This document shows, in pieces, positions 16,416 to 27,500 of a DNA stretch of 64,000 nucleotides. Position 1 is the stretch's first letter. Each line of letters opens with the position of its first letter. The translations under genes were made by a program, and so were the position numbers. The notes beneath the pieces are model-generated. The model was not told the origin of the DNA. It worked only from the letters and a program-made list of their open reading frames with translations, and did not search any database. The stretch is from Homalodisca vitripennis (Eukaryota > Arthropoda > Insecta > Hemiptera > Cicadellidae). The stretch lies in NCBI RefSeq assembly GCF_021130785.1, contig NC_060214.1, forward strand, positions 48,297,001 through 48,361,000, written 5' to 3'.

Positions 16416-16449
16416 TTTTTTTTTTTTTTTTTTTTTTTTTATTTTTTTT
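16416..16449. repeat. Poly(T) tract
   Basis: A run of about 25 T, one A, then eight T. It could be the poly(A) tail of a minus-strand retroposed sequence, but no element is recognisable next to it. Confidence 0.8.
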
Positions 16450-16617
16450 ATTACTATGTATTATATAACAGGAGTTTCACTAAGTCGTTTTCTCAGAGTG
16501 CGGATCTTTTTCTCTTTTTTTCTTAAAAAAAAATCATCTCTTATACTTGAATTTAACTTTTATTTTATCAAATCAAATTGTCAACAATGGTTTTTGAACC
16601 AATAAATAAACTTTTTG

Positions 16618-17921
16618 TTGTTTTAAGCCAATTTCTATGTACGATATCGTTTTTTATATAATAAAAATTATTCAAAACCATCTATTACACAGATTTTATA
16701 TTGATGTAAAAATTATTGTAAAAGTATTTCGTTCAATTACGGCCTAAGAACAGTAAATCAATTTTACTGCAGATCGCTAGACTTTCTACGATACAGCTCG
16801 GCATTTTCAATTTCAGCTCATTGTGTTAACTATAATTTAGCAGTCATGAAAGGACACATAAAATATAAACTAAATAATAATTTTACTTGAATAACGCATG
16901 AATACTTAGATATGTGTTTATTTGTCACAATATGATTATTATGTTAACAAAGGACTCCTTACAACTCCTATTCGAACTTTAAAACATATGTCTTATTATT
17001 ATCACGACATTATCTAATATATTTTAAACTAGAAAGTATATAAAGAAAACTTTTCATTTTCATTAGGTCACAAAGAATTTGTAATAGATGATGAAGAAAC
17101 ATTACGGGAGATTAACCATATGTAGCAATAGTATGCAAACTAGCATTTGGTGCCATTCCTACACATTTTCCGGTAGCGTTGTTAGCTCTGTAGATACAAG
17201 TTAAGTGCAAGCTGACAAGATATGGAGTTCTCTTCATGGAACATTAATGCCTAAGACCCCTTCACTAGTTCAAATTGACTTCTAGTATCCAGTTACTCCA
17301 TCCACAGTATGTGATACTCTTTATAGTGTCTTTGAGTTCAAAGTGTTGAACAAGCTTAAGAAACTAAAACTATATTTTCTCTTACAAGAATACACTTTAC
17401 GTAGTTTCTGATAAATATTGTGTCATTAGAATTTTTAAAGTACCACATAGCTTATTTGATAATTTATTCAATTCTAATATAAACAAACGCAAAGTATGTA
17501 CTTTGTGATACGCTATAAATGTCATACTTCGATCAAACCAATGTGTTTATTCACTTTCCTCCTTTATATACCGTATTTCATTTTCACACATATTATTATT
17601 TGTTACAGTAATTTCCAACTGCAATCCAATACATATATGATAATATAAATAGATGGTACAGTAAATATAGGAAACATGTAGAATTAGAGATAAATCAAAG
17701 ATCATAAACTATTGTAACAGTGTTCAAACAGATTTTTACTGTTACTAGATCTCGTAGAAATAATGCGAGAAGTGTTAATAAAGCATATAAACTATTAACT
17801 ATAAATTGCCTATAACAAGATCAAACTATGCCAAATTATAACAAACAAAAAAAAATACCAATAATTTACAAGAAAAAATCAATTAAAAAACAACTGTAAT
17901 TGATAATAAACAAATTTGAAC
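16618..17921 (+). repeat. Dispersed repeat family R1, copy B (~1.3 kb)
   Basis: Aligns with 4,134-5,439 in the same orientation over its full length. It has small indels and scattered substitutions, consistent with an old duplication or two insertions of one family. The right end, an AAATTTGAAC word, is followed within about 40 bp by a GT microsatellite, as in copy A. No open frame is conserved between the two copies. Confidence 0.8.
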
Positions 17922-17955
17922 ATCCTATGATTTATGTATGAGTTATGTACATGCA

Positions 17956-17958
<3 letters not shown>

Positions 17959-18009
<51 letters not shown>

Positions 18010-18023
18010 CGCGCGCGCGCGCG
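17959..18023. repeat. Compound (GT)n-(CG)n microsatellite
   Basis: A GT array of about 48 bp, a short TATA link, then a CG array of about 15 bp. The alternating purine-pyrimidine sequence is of the type that can adopt Z-DNA. CG repeats are striking in such AT-rich DNA. It sits just beyond R1 copy B. Confidence 0.98.
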
Positions 18024-19263
18024 TAGATAACTGAATAAATAGCCGTAGTATATTAATGTTTTTCCCAAAAATAACATGTAAAAATATGTTTTAAATAATA
18101 AATTATTAAATAAGTTAACAAAAATCCATTTTAAGTTAAGACAATAATACTATTTATAAATGTCTTTTTTCTTTGTTAAGTAAACTTTTTTAGCCATCTT
18201 TTCTTAGGAAATATTAATGGATATTTTCCTTCTAATACTGCATAGCAGTATGTATCTAAGTAGCAATATCACTCCTTAAAAATTAAACTAATAATATAAG
18301 CTACTTTCTAGCATTCATAATAGATCAACATTTGTATTTTAAAAATATTGAAAGTTACACTTTCAACCCCAGGCGTCTACGTTACTCTAAAATAACTGTA
18401 AAATAAATTAACGTGAATCTTAACGTAGGGCTGCGAGTTTTAAACATTATTAGTGCTCGAAAAGATGTGCCTTAATTCTCTATAGCAGTTTTTAACAGTT
18501 ATGTTGGGAACTCAACAACGTTTCTGCATCAAAAACCATTTCACTGTGGTCTGTTTCAATTTTATTATTGACGATAGTATAATGACACAAAACAGGTTTT
18601 TGGAAACATTTTTAACATTAACGATAAGAAATCAAAAAACATATTTTTCTCATAACTTTAACTTTTAGAGATGATAATGCGGACGATATAATTCAGTAAC
18701 GGAATATTTAAGGTCAAAAAAAATTCAAAGACACGGGGAACGGTTGTAGAACTGTAGGTCCATGCGTAGTTTTGACGAGTGTGGTTGACGTCACTTTTCT
18801 TCTAGGTAGGACTAACTGTCCTGCTTTGCAAAACTGACCTGGCCGTGCATTAGATTTTCTACCTGCACTTATTCTTCATTCTGGTCAGTGATGCTTCCAC
18901 TAAACTTGCACAACGTACTGCTAAGGCAGTTAATATTTATAACAGTTTATATAAACCAAAACTCAAGCTATCACATATGAAGCATGTTACTAATTGTAAC
19001 TATAATTTAATTATAAATTCCACAACACTGTGTTACTATGTGAGTATACGGTATTTCATAACGATTTAAAAACATCTACAGTAAGTTTGTATTAATTACT
19101 CCTTCTCTTGGTCCATCGTTGCTATAATACTGTATAGCGAGTAGACACGTTACACGTAGTACACATTACGTTGTTATGTTTAAGATGGAGCTTGTATTGG
19201 CTACTAATTGTAATCGTATACATTTAAACAGATAAAGCAATAATTAAAACATTTTTGGTAAGG
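18024..19263. other. AT-rich non-coding stretch, nothing recognised
   Basis: A slightly GC-richer patch around 18,730-18,900 has no sustained open frame. No repeat or structure recognised. Confidence 0.45.
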
Positions 19264-19411
19264 CCTTTCGATAGCAAGGCTATCTTGGTCAGACACATCA
19301 CAAAGGTAAATACTACATATTTACAATAAACATAGAATACAATGCAATACTAAATACAGAAGTATTTACTTTTGTGATGTGTCTGACGAATATAGCCTTG
19401 CTATCGAAAGG
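19264..19411. mobile_element. Fold-back element with hammerhead-like arms
   Basis: A 148-bp inverted repeat with arms of about 50 bp. Each arm contains a CTATCGAAAGG end and, next to it, a small hairpin formed by ATAGC-CTT-GCTAT. On the plus strand the right arm reads CTGACGA, then this hairpin, then GAAAGG, which has the layout of a hammerhead ribozyme core (CUGANGA, stem II, GAAA). The left arm on the minus strand reads CTGACCA in the same place, one base off. Self-cleavage is inference only. Alternatively this is a plain MITE with long terminal inverted repeats. Confidence 0.7.
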
Positions 19412-19573
19412 GATCACAAAAATAAAAGTTTAAAAAATATTTTTTTACGTGTCTAAATGTATACGTTACATGTTGTACACATTGAATGATATTGATAGTT
19501 TATTGTATTATTAACACTGTCAATAATTAAAACAATCATTAAGTTCACATCTAATACATCAAATTTACTTCTG

Positions 19574-19733
19574 TATCCAATTAAATTTAATACGTAACTA
19601 CTGTATATGTGTTACGTAAATATTGTGTTACCTTAAATAGTGGCTAATAATTTTGGTTTATAGCCACTATTTAAGGTAACACAATATTTAGGTAACACAT
19701 ATACAGTAGTTACGTATTAAATTTAATTGGATA
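19574..19733. repeat. Long near-perfect hairpin (160 bp)
   Basis: Positions 19,574-19,646 and 19,661-19,733 are inverted copies about 73 bp long, with only a few mismatches and no net indel. They are separated by a 14-bp loop. If transcribed, this would form a long double-stranded stem suitable for RNA-processing enzymes. A very young MITE or snap-back duplication is equally consistent. There is no open frame. Confidence 0.85.
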
Positions 19734-20653
19734 TATATATAGACATGCTAACTTACATACTAGCGACGTATGACGCTAGCGATGGGTTGTAAATATCACT
19801 CAAACGTCAATTCAATGAAGACCAAATAAAGACATTTTCTAATTTCATCCTAACCTCCGATTGCTATTCAACGCTATATCCTGCTGCGACAGTGTAAAGT
19901 TAATTCAAATAGTGATGCAGGAATATTTAGTTACTAGCAGTAACTAAATAGCTAGAAGTAGTGGCAATTTCGAAAGCAACAAGTTCTTAAATATTTTTTT
20001 TAAAACCATTAGTTTTATTAACCTTTAAAATAAACTGTTAACCGTTAAAATTTGGAGTTTAATAGTAAAAAAAGCACAAATGCTGTAATATTTTTCAAAC
20101 GTACATAATTACAATTCATGTTAAAACTAGATGTTCCCGCGGTTTTGCAACAATTTCGTGGGCTTTTTTATGATTACTTCTAGTTCAAGTGAATTATATA
20201 TCTGACGTCAATGTTGGGATTTCCTTGTTCCTACGATAAAGGAAATGTGTGTTAAATTGTATATTAATTACCATTGTAATTTATTCCAAACTTAATGTAT
20301 TTTCTCCCTTAGTTGAAGTTGCCTTGTTTCCTCGACCATGGAAATATAAATACAAACGAAGGTCTAAGAAGACTTTTTCTGTAAAAAGTCAACTAAGATG
20401 CGCTACCGTATATAACAGTCTTTAAATTTGTATTAAAAGTTACATTTTAAATGTTTCTTTCATATCTGCATTACAGTACTCACCAAGCACATCATATTTA
20501 TTATTTCCTAAAGTGTACAGTTAAATTATATTTTTAATAGAACCTTCAATTTTTTAATCTGAACATTTTTTATAATCTAAGCTCTAAAATGTTTGTAGAA
20601 AAGGTTGAAATAAGAAGCGTTGTTCTTACCAAGTTTACTGTATGCTTTAAGAA
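19734..20653. other. Non-coding stretch, nothing recognised
   Basis: Begins with a short AT run next to the hairpin. No supported gene or repeat. Confidence 0.45.
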
Positions 20654-20695
20654 CATTTAATGAAATGTAATTGTTTAATTACATTTCATTAAATG
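20654..20695. repeat. Short perfect palindrome
   Basis: Two 19-bp arms (20,654-20,672 and 20,677-20,695) are perfect inverted copies around a 4-bp loop. Function unknown. Confidence 0.85.
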
Positions 20696-22559
20696 TAATG
20701 TGTGGTTAAATTAATTACACATATGATTGAGCTACCATAAACACTGATTATTTCCGTGCACTTTTACGATACTTTAATCGTTGTTCTGCTAATGGGGATG
20801 GAAACATATCCAATAGCGTAAAGACCTTTATAATAGTTACAGTCATTCTTAAGTTATAAATGGTGTAACTAACCCGACTTTGTTTTATGTATTTCTATCA
20901 TATTTAAATCTTTCTGTAGCAGTCTTCTTCTGTAATCCACTGAACAATATTTAGCAGATAGAGAGTATAGGTCTGGAAAACTCGTACAAGTGCTGCAGAG
21001 TGAGTACAACGATCCCTTGCCAACCCCTCGTTAAAAGAAACCCGTGAGTCGGACAGTGGGCCACAGGCCGAGACCGTGGACCTACTGTCCACCTCTTAAG
21101 AAGTAGGTAAGAAATGGTCTCGACAGTTTTACGATGTGTACCTACAGTCCGTTTACCGGTAAGAAAAAGGCTGGAACTTAATCCAGGGATAGTTTAGCTA
21201 AATTTTGACTAATGTACCATCCACGAAAGATGTAGTTGGTATTCATCATTTTATATTGTTTAAAATTTAAAAATTGCACGAACAAGTATGTATTATGTGA
21301 CAAGAAAATAAATCAGTAACAAATGGATTGGAGATATTTATTATGTAATGTATTATTAAAATAATAACTTGTATGAAAAGTACAATACGTTCTCATTATT
21401 TGTTTAACCAGATTAAAACATTGATAACAAAGATAAAACACATTTTTTTCCAAACAAATTTAATCTTTCAAAAAGCGTATAGGTAAACTGAAGAATAGAA
21501 TAAACAAAGCATTTTATTATTGATCTTTAGTTATAATTAAGTATTAAGTTTTATTTAAATAGAAGCAACTAAACTAGACAACTTTCACCTGCATCACTTA
21601 CTAATACGGCGAAGAATGTAACTAACAGCAATTAATAATGCTAAACAAACCTGTAGCAATAGGAGTTCTCTTATAACTTTTTAAGCCACCTTTCGTAGGA
21701 TTGAACCTATGCTGTTTGGGAGCAAACGTTGATTGGCGTTTATCTATTATTTTATGGGAGTTAATTGAATCAGAATTAATAAAGTAAACGTGCAGGTGCG
21801 TGCGTATGTTACAATAATTATTATTGTTAAATTATGCTTGAATGGTAAACCAGCGAAGGTCTAATAATAATACTTGCCTCATATCAATATAATGCCGGTT
21901 TTTAAAAGATTAAAACTTATTTGCTTAGTGATTTTTTACGTACTGATATTTGTAATATTTATTGGTGTTATATAAAAAGTTAACACGTAGTATCCCTTAA
22001 TCTGCATTAAACACAATAGCAACTAGTGCAACCATGCAAATCACGTGAATACCTTCTGGGGACATATCTCGATTACAATATTTCTACCTTACCATTATTA
22101 AAATTAAATTTTTTATAGTACAGATTTTAAATAATAATTAAAAATAATAAATAAAGAAAAGTTTTTGAAAAGTTGCTACAAAGAAACTGCACTACTAGAA
22201 CAAATGAGAATGGTGCTTGATAAACTATAAAAAAGGTGGTCTAAAAGTCAACAAAATTTTTGAGGAAAATTTATCCAATGAGATTTTTGAAAATATGATT
22301 ATATGAAACAAATTGAAAAGCATGCATTAGTTACAAAAAGAGTAAATATGTACTTCAGGACCTTGCCTTTGAAAGGTTTTTCAGTTAAAATTGTTAAGTA
22401 ATCCTGTAAGGTTAATCTTAAAATTCCCATCTACCCAACAAGGTAACTGTAATTGTGATTCATTTCTTAAGGGAATATCCCTTGAAAAATTTTGGACATA
22501 AACATTAAGTAAACCATCGTCACATACAAATAGATAAATATCAAAATTGCTGATTAAAA
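20696..22559. other. Non-coding stretch with one GC-richer islet
   Basis: About 20,960-21,190 has near-balanced base composition and several CpG, unlike its neighbours. The minus-strand frame at 20,904-21,092 (62 codons) lies there but has no recognisable domain. The remainder is AT-rich and featureless to my reading. Confidence 0.4.
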
Positions 22560-23145
22560 TTGAAGTTAATAATTACACATTTGATTTTAAACACTAGGCG
22601 AGGTTTTAGTGATTAATAATTGTTAAATCGCAAGTACCCTTTGGGCCTAATTTGTTTTTCCAAAGTAAAAGCTATGATAGATAACTCCATAACCATAAGT
22701 GACTTGTAAATTAGATTAAATTAGAGCGGAATCAGTGCGAATTTCCCAGGAGAGTTACAAAGAAGATTAGGTCCTCAGTAATGGTTACAATAGAATAACC
22801 TATACAGATATTCCTGAGGGACAATAATACTGGGTGTAAATCGATGTAATCTGAGTGTAGCTGTGACACAACTTTAATATATTTACTGTTTTCAACCGAT
22901 ATCATAAATTAATGTGAGAAGAAAAAACTATGGTTTGCAGGTTCCACTTATAAATACCTCACAAAAAGCGATTTATCACTCAGGTTTTCAATTTGTGTGT
23001 TGTAAACCCTTGTTACTATTTCAAGGTGCTTTAGATTATAGGACAAAAATGCTAGGTGGATGTTAAACTGATGTAATCAGATGTATTTATAGGATATCTT
23101 CACTGTAAGTACAGTTTCTGAGCGATCAGCTGTTTACTACTGAGA
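22560..23145 (+). repeat. Dispersed repeat family R2, copy B
   Basis: Aligns with the other R2 copies from an ATTGTTAAATCGCAAG-like start through a GAATTTCCCAGGAG block to a late GATCAGCTGTTTA word. It is longer than its relatives. The segment around GGTGGATGTTAAACTGATGT occurs late (about 23,055-23,080), after an earlier equivalent at about 22,830-22,860. This suggests an internal partial duplication or insertion of roughly 200 bp. Confidence 0.75.
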
Positions 23146-24385
23146 GAACTATACGTCTAATCTGATCCTTAATTTTATCCTTGTTTTATTTCCTATCACT
23201 TTGGTACATTCGCTGTTCGTTGTATCTATATTTTGGGTATTTGGCTTTCGCGGAGATGGAAAACATTAAGAAGAAATAGGATCTTGCCTTATTCAACACT
23301 CCTTTCCTATTTTTTATGATTAAATATTTCCATTCATACTTATATATTTGTATGGTTCCATTCCTACCATTCCTTCCATGTTCATACAATTTTATTTTTA
23401 TTTCAATTTTCCCACGTTTTCAATTCTTTTCATATAGTTCGTATTTATTAATAATTATAATTAATAGTAATTCATATGTACAGTAAATGTATGCATGTAG
23501 TAATGTATGTAATTAACAGTAATGTAATAACATGTAAATATGTAGTTTTTTCTGTGTATATTGTTGCCTATTCAATGATTTGTGTGAATAATTATGCAAA
23601 TGCACTCAGTCTTTAGATGTTTAGACCAGTTTAACTTACCTTGAATCAATAACTTAGTTTTTTATTTACTAATTATAGTTACAATAAAGGATAAGTATAC
23701 TTGTAAACGTTGATTTTGTACTAGCGTTCAATTCTGTTTCTTATTCTGAAAGCATTCTGCATTCAATCCATACAAGACAGCGTAGACAAATAAAATAATT
23801 CATCTTCCACCAGTGTAAATAGGCCAACTCTCAGTTATCAATACAAACTTGATTGTATATTACAATTCTACATAAGAGTGAGATAAACACAAAAAACGTG
23901 CCAATAAACAAATCGAGATACGTGCACTGCTTCATAGTTGGCTCTTATACTAAAGTGTGACGTTATATTAGTAAAACATTCATTGTAGTCCATGGTAAAT
24001 AAATTAAAGTTTTATACATATTATTGAGGTTTTGTTGTAGCCCTGTATATTACGATGCAAGAATAAAACATACAAGTCCTTAAAACAAAGAGGTAAGAAC
24101 TGGATGAAAGTAGTTACACATTCTCTCCACCACGTAAAGTTTAGCAAGTATTCCAAATACAATACACTATTTTATCTATAATATTAAATGTACCTTTAAA
24201 ACCGTTAAAAACCTTACTGAGCTAGAAAATGTAATTTATGTATGTACCTGTATAGTCCTACTATATATCAAGAACGAATTGATATATATACTTAAATTTA
24301 GCAGGAAGCTTCACATACATTACATAGCTTATTATTATATATTACATTTATTACATTATTACATTGCTTCAAAATACATCCAAAC
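23146..24385. other. AT-rich non-coding stretch, nothing recognised
   Basis: A short minus-strand frame at 23,186-23,389 has no recognisable domain. No repeat found. Confidence 0.45.
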
Positions 24386-24570
24386 ATACTAAGTACTAAG
24401 TACCAAGTTACTAAGTACTAAGCTAACTACTAAGCTGTACTAAGTTATTGTCTTAGTACTTATAGGCAATTCATGCCTATAATATACCTATTAATAATAA
24501 TATACTATAATACTATATACTATAATAATACTATAATAATAATATAATACAATAATAATAATAGTAATAT
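24386..24570. repeat. Degenerate tandem repeats (CTAAGTA-like, then AAT-rich)
   Basis: The left part (24,386-24,445) is built from imperfect ACTAAGT/ACTAAGC units. The right part is a low-complexity mix of ATA and AAT units. Slippage-type simple sequence. Confidence 0.85.
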
Positions 24571-27500
24571 ACCTATTCACTCTACATCATGCAGCCATCT
24601 AGATGATCGATATATCACAAATTTAATAATTTTAACGTTTTACTAGCAAATAAGATACAGTGACATGGGTAATAATGTGCAATCTTACATAGTAAACGTT
24701 AATTGTTTTATGTTCAAAAACCGAACCTTTCATGGCGACCATGAAACCGCTGAAAATCCCCAAGACGGCTAAAAAATTTCCAAAACTCGTTCCAGCATTT
24801 CTTATTAAACTCTCTGTACTCCTGTTTATGCAGATTTCTCGGAAAAGTTTGAAAATGGCCATAAAAGATATTTCGAAGATCTGTCATGCGTAGGTCAGCA
24901 GCGTTGCGCAATGGCACCCTCTTGCCGAAAGTACAGAGTATCAGTATCAATATCCAGCTCCTAGTAACATAATACAAAGTTATTCAACATTACAACATAC
25001 CGCGCTGAGTTCATAATAGTTATATTCAAAGAAGTAATGTCCAAAACTTCTTTCTGTAGTAACTACACTTTATACACTTTAGGGCTGTAAAAAAGGATTG
25101 GATAGAAGCTCTCTTGGGTGATAAGCAATCCAATAACTTTTGTTTTGATTGTTAACGTGACCAGAAAGATACAACTGTGCTTCATGAGACATAATCAACA
25201 AATCATAAAAATTAGGCATCTCATTTTTATTGGAAATAATTCATCTGTATGTGTCTTTAAGTTCTTATGCAATTAAATTTTTTTAAGAATAAAAATGAAG
25301 GTTCTATTTGAAATCCCAAACTGCAACTCACACTTTCCACATTTATTGCTGTACGAAAAGTGTTTAGACGTACACTAATATTTTTGGCTAGAGGTATTTT
25401 TAAATAAACTTATCCGGTTTTTAATTGGGAATAGCACCATTGTCGACCAATTTTGAAGTGAGTTCTAAAGAAACTTTGAGCGTTTCATCTTTGCGATATT
25501 TAACATATAACACAATAAAAATATTGTAGAATTCTCATTAGCTCACGGTGTATTCTTGAAATTAACTTTATATCCTAATATAAGGAATATCTAGTGAGAA
25601 CACCCACAAAAAAGAAGCTGGAGGCTTGAATTAATCTGAAAATAAAATTATATTTATTTTAAAAAACGGAAATACTTGAATGTCAAGTTAACAATTATGC
25701 ATTTATGTACAAGCTGTTATTACAATTACATTAAACATATGCATCTAATGATAACCACTTTGCAATAGGTAAAGTGGGACTTAACGAGTAGTTCACCAGC
25801 ATTATTATTATATTGGATGTATTCGCCTAATTATTTACACCCGTGTATTGAGGCAATCATTGTTACATTAGTGTGATTGTTAGCAATACCATTCCAGATA
25901 TACTTGTGCAAAAATGTGTATCCATATTTTAATATGAATTTATTTGTTTAGTCTAAATTTGGAGATATTGATAGTATTTTTTATGATATGCTTTTTATAC
26001 CTTATATATCTACTCTGTTGGTTTCAGTTATGTTTAATTTAAAGGCATTTCCAGACAATAGTAAATTGTATTAGCAATTCATTTATATTTATAAGATTTT
26101 CATCGTCGACACTGTACATGATATCGGTGTACAATGACTGATATTTGCTGACGACAGCACAGTATACAGTGTTGTTCGTGACAAAGCGCTGGCCCCCATG
26201 TTCCACCAGCTGTTACATTTTCCTTTCTTACACTTAACCAGCATCATAATAATAAAATTAAACTAACTAAGATTATTCTCTACACTAAAATAAAACCCTA
26301 CTAAGGATTTAAATTAAAAACTAATTGGGACTTAATATTTGTACGGTATTATGTTTGCGAGGAAAACACAGCCATAGATATATTGTTTATATTCGGAAAA
26401 TGTTTTTCTCAGGAAGCCCTTGTTATAGCCCAATAAGATGTGGAATGGAACAGAATAAAGTTGTTGTAATGATATATATCAATATGTTATATAAATAAGA
26501 ATTAGCCCACAACTGTAGTAATAGTTGGCAAAAATAATGAAATTGCACTGTGTGGTCTAGTATCTCGGATGTTTAAACGACTATATTACACAGCTGAACT
26601 TTACAATATTTGTGTTTCAAAATGCTTTGATTACTTTCCCAACCTGATAGGCGTAAATAGTGCTTTTATTCAGCGTTAAGTATATATTCAGCGTTAAGTA
26701 TATATGTCCAATCTATCTCGAATGAGACTGGTTAGCCTGAATTTGATCTGAAATTTCACAATTTTACACAAAGTTCACAGGACACTTCGTTAAAATAGAG
26801 CACAGGTGTGACACTAAACTAGACTCTTATTATTAGAAATACTCACAGTCGCATGCACAAAGAAAGTACACTCAGTAACGTAAGTATACTTCACTGATCT
26901 GGTAATTGGTTTTGCTTTATCATAGTTGATAACGGTATTTGGGATGTATCATGTTACTGTGACCGGTTCTCCTGAGTAATGGTGTTGCCATTTACTGCAG
27001 GCAGGACTTGAAGGTATATAATTTTTATCGAATAAAGGTAATGTAATCCTGGTTTTAGATGAAAGGATGTGCAATGTAATAGCCTCATTTTGGGTTTTGC
27101 TTCGATTCTCTGTAAAAAAAATTGCCAATAATTTGATGTTGGAAAATAAATTTTCCAAATAGTTAATGAAGCTATGTTACCATGGTTTTAAGCATTCCTT
27201 GAAATCTTTGAAAATGTAGAATATTGGAGGAATAAATACAAATTATTAAAGCAAAATTTATTGTAATAATTGTATTGTGTTTAGAGTCACTGTTCTCATC
27301 TTTCTAGAATAGGTATAAATATTTAGTAAACACGAGAATACTGTTTCTTTTGTAAAATGAGAATTACTGGAGGACTAAGATGAGTTCAGATTAGTCAATA
27401 TAATGCTAAGCAAATTAAATCTATTGAAACATTTTAGGGACATTTGCTTAACTCGCTGGAATGAAATTCCGTTGCAATGTTTTTATCTAACTGCTCTTCT

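Noticed and set aside
21680..21780. tRNA-like GGTTCAATCC word on the minus strand
   Set aside because: The flanking bases do not form a proper T-arm stem and no matching acceptor or A-box region was found.
24386..24445. CRISPR-like regular repeats
   Set aside because: The CTAAGTA units are contiguous and degenerate, without spacers, in a eukaryotic context. This is simple tandem sequence.
24632..24977. Two overlapping minus-strand frames as a host exon
   Set aside because: Neither frame resembles a known protein, and two different frames being open here argues against real coding constraint.
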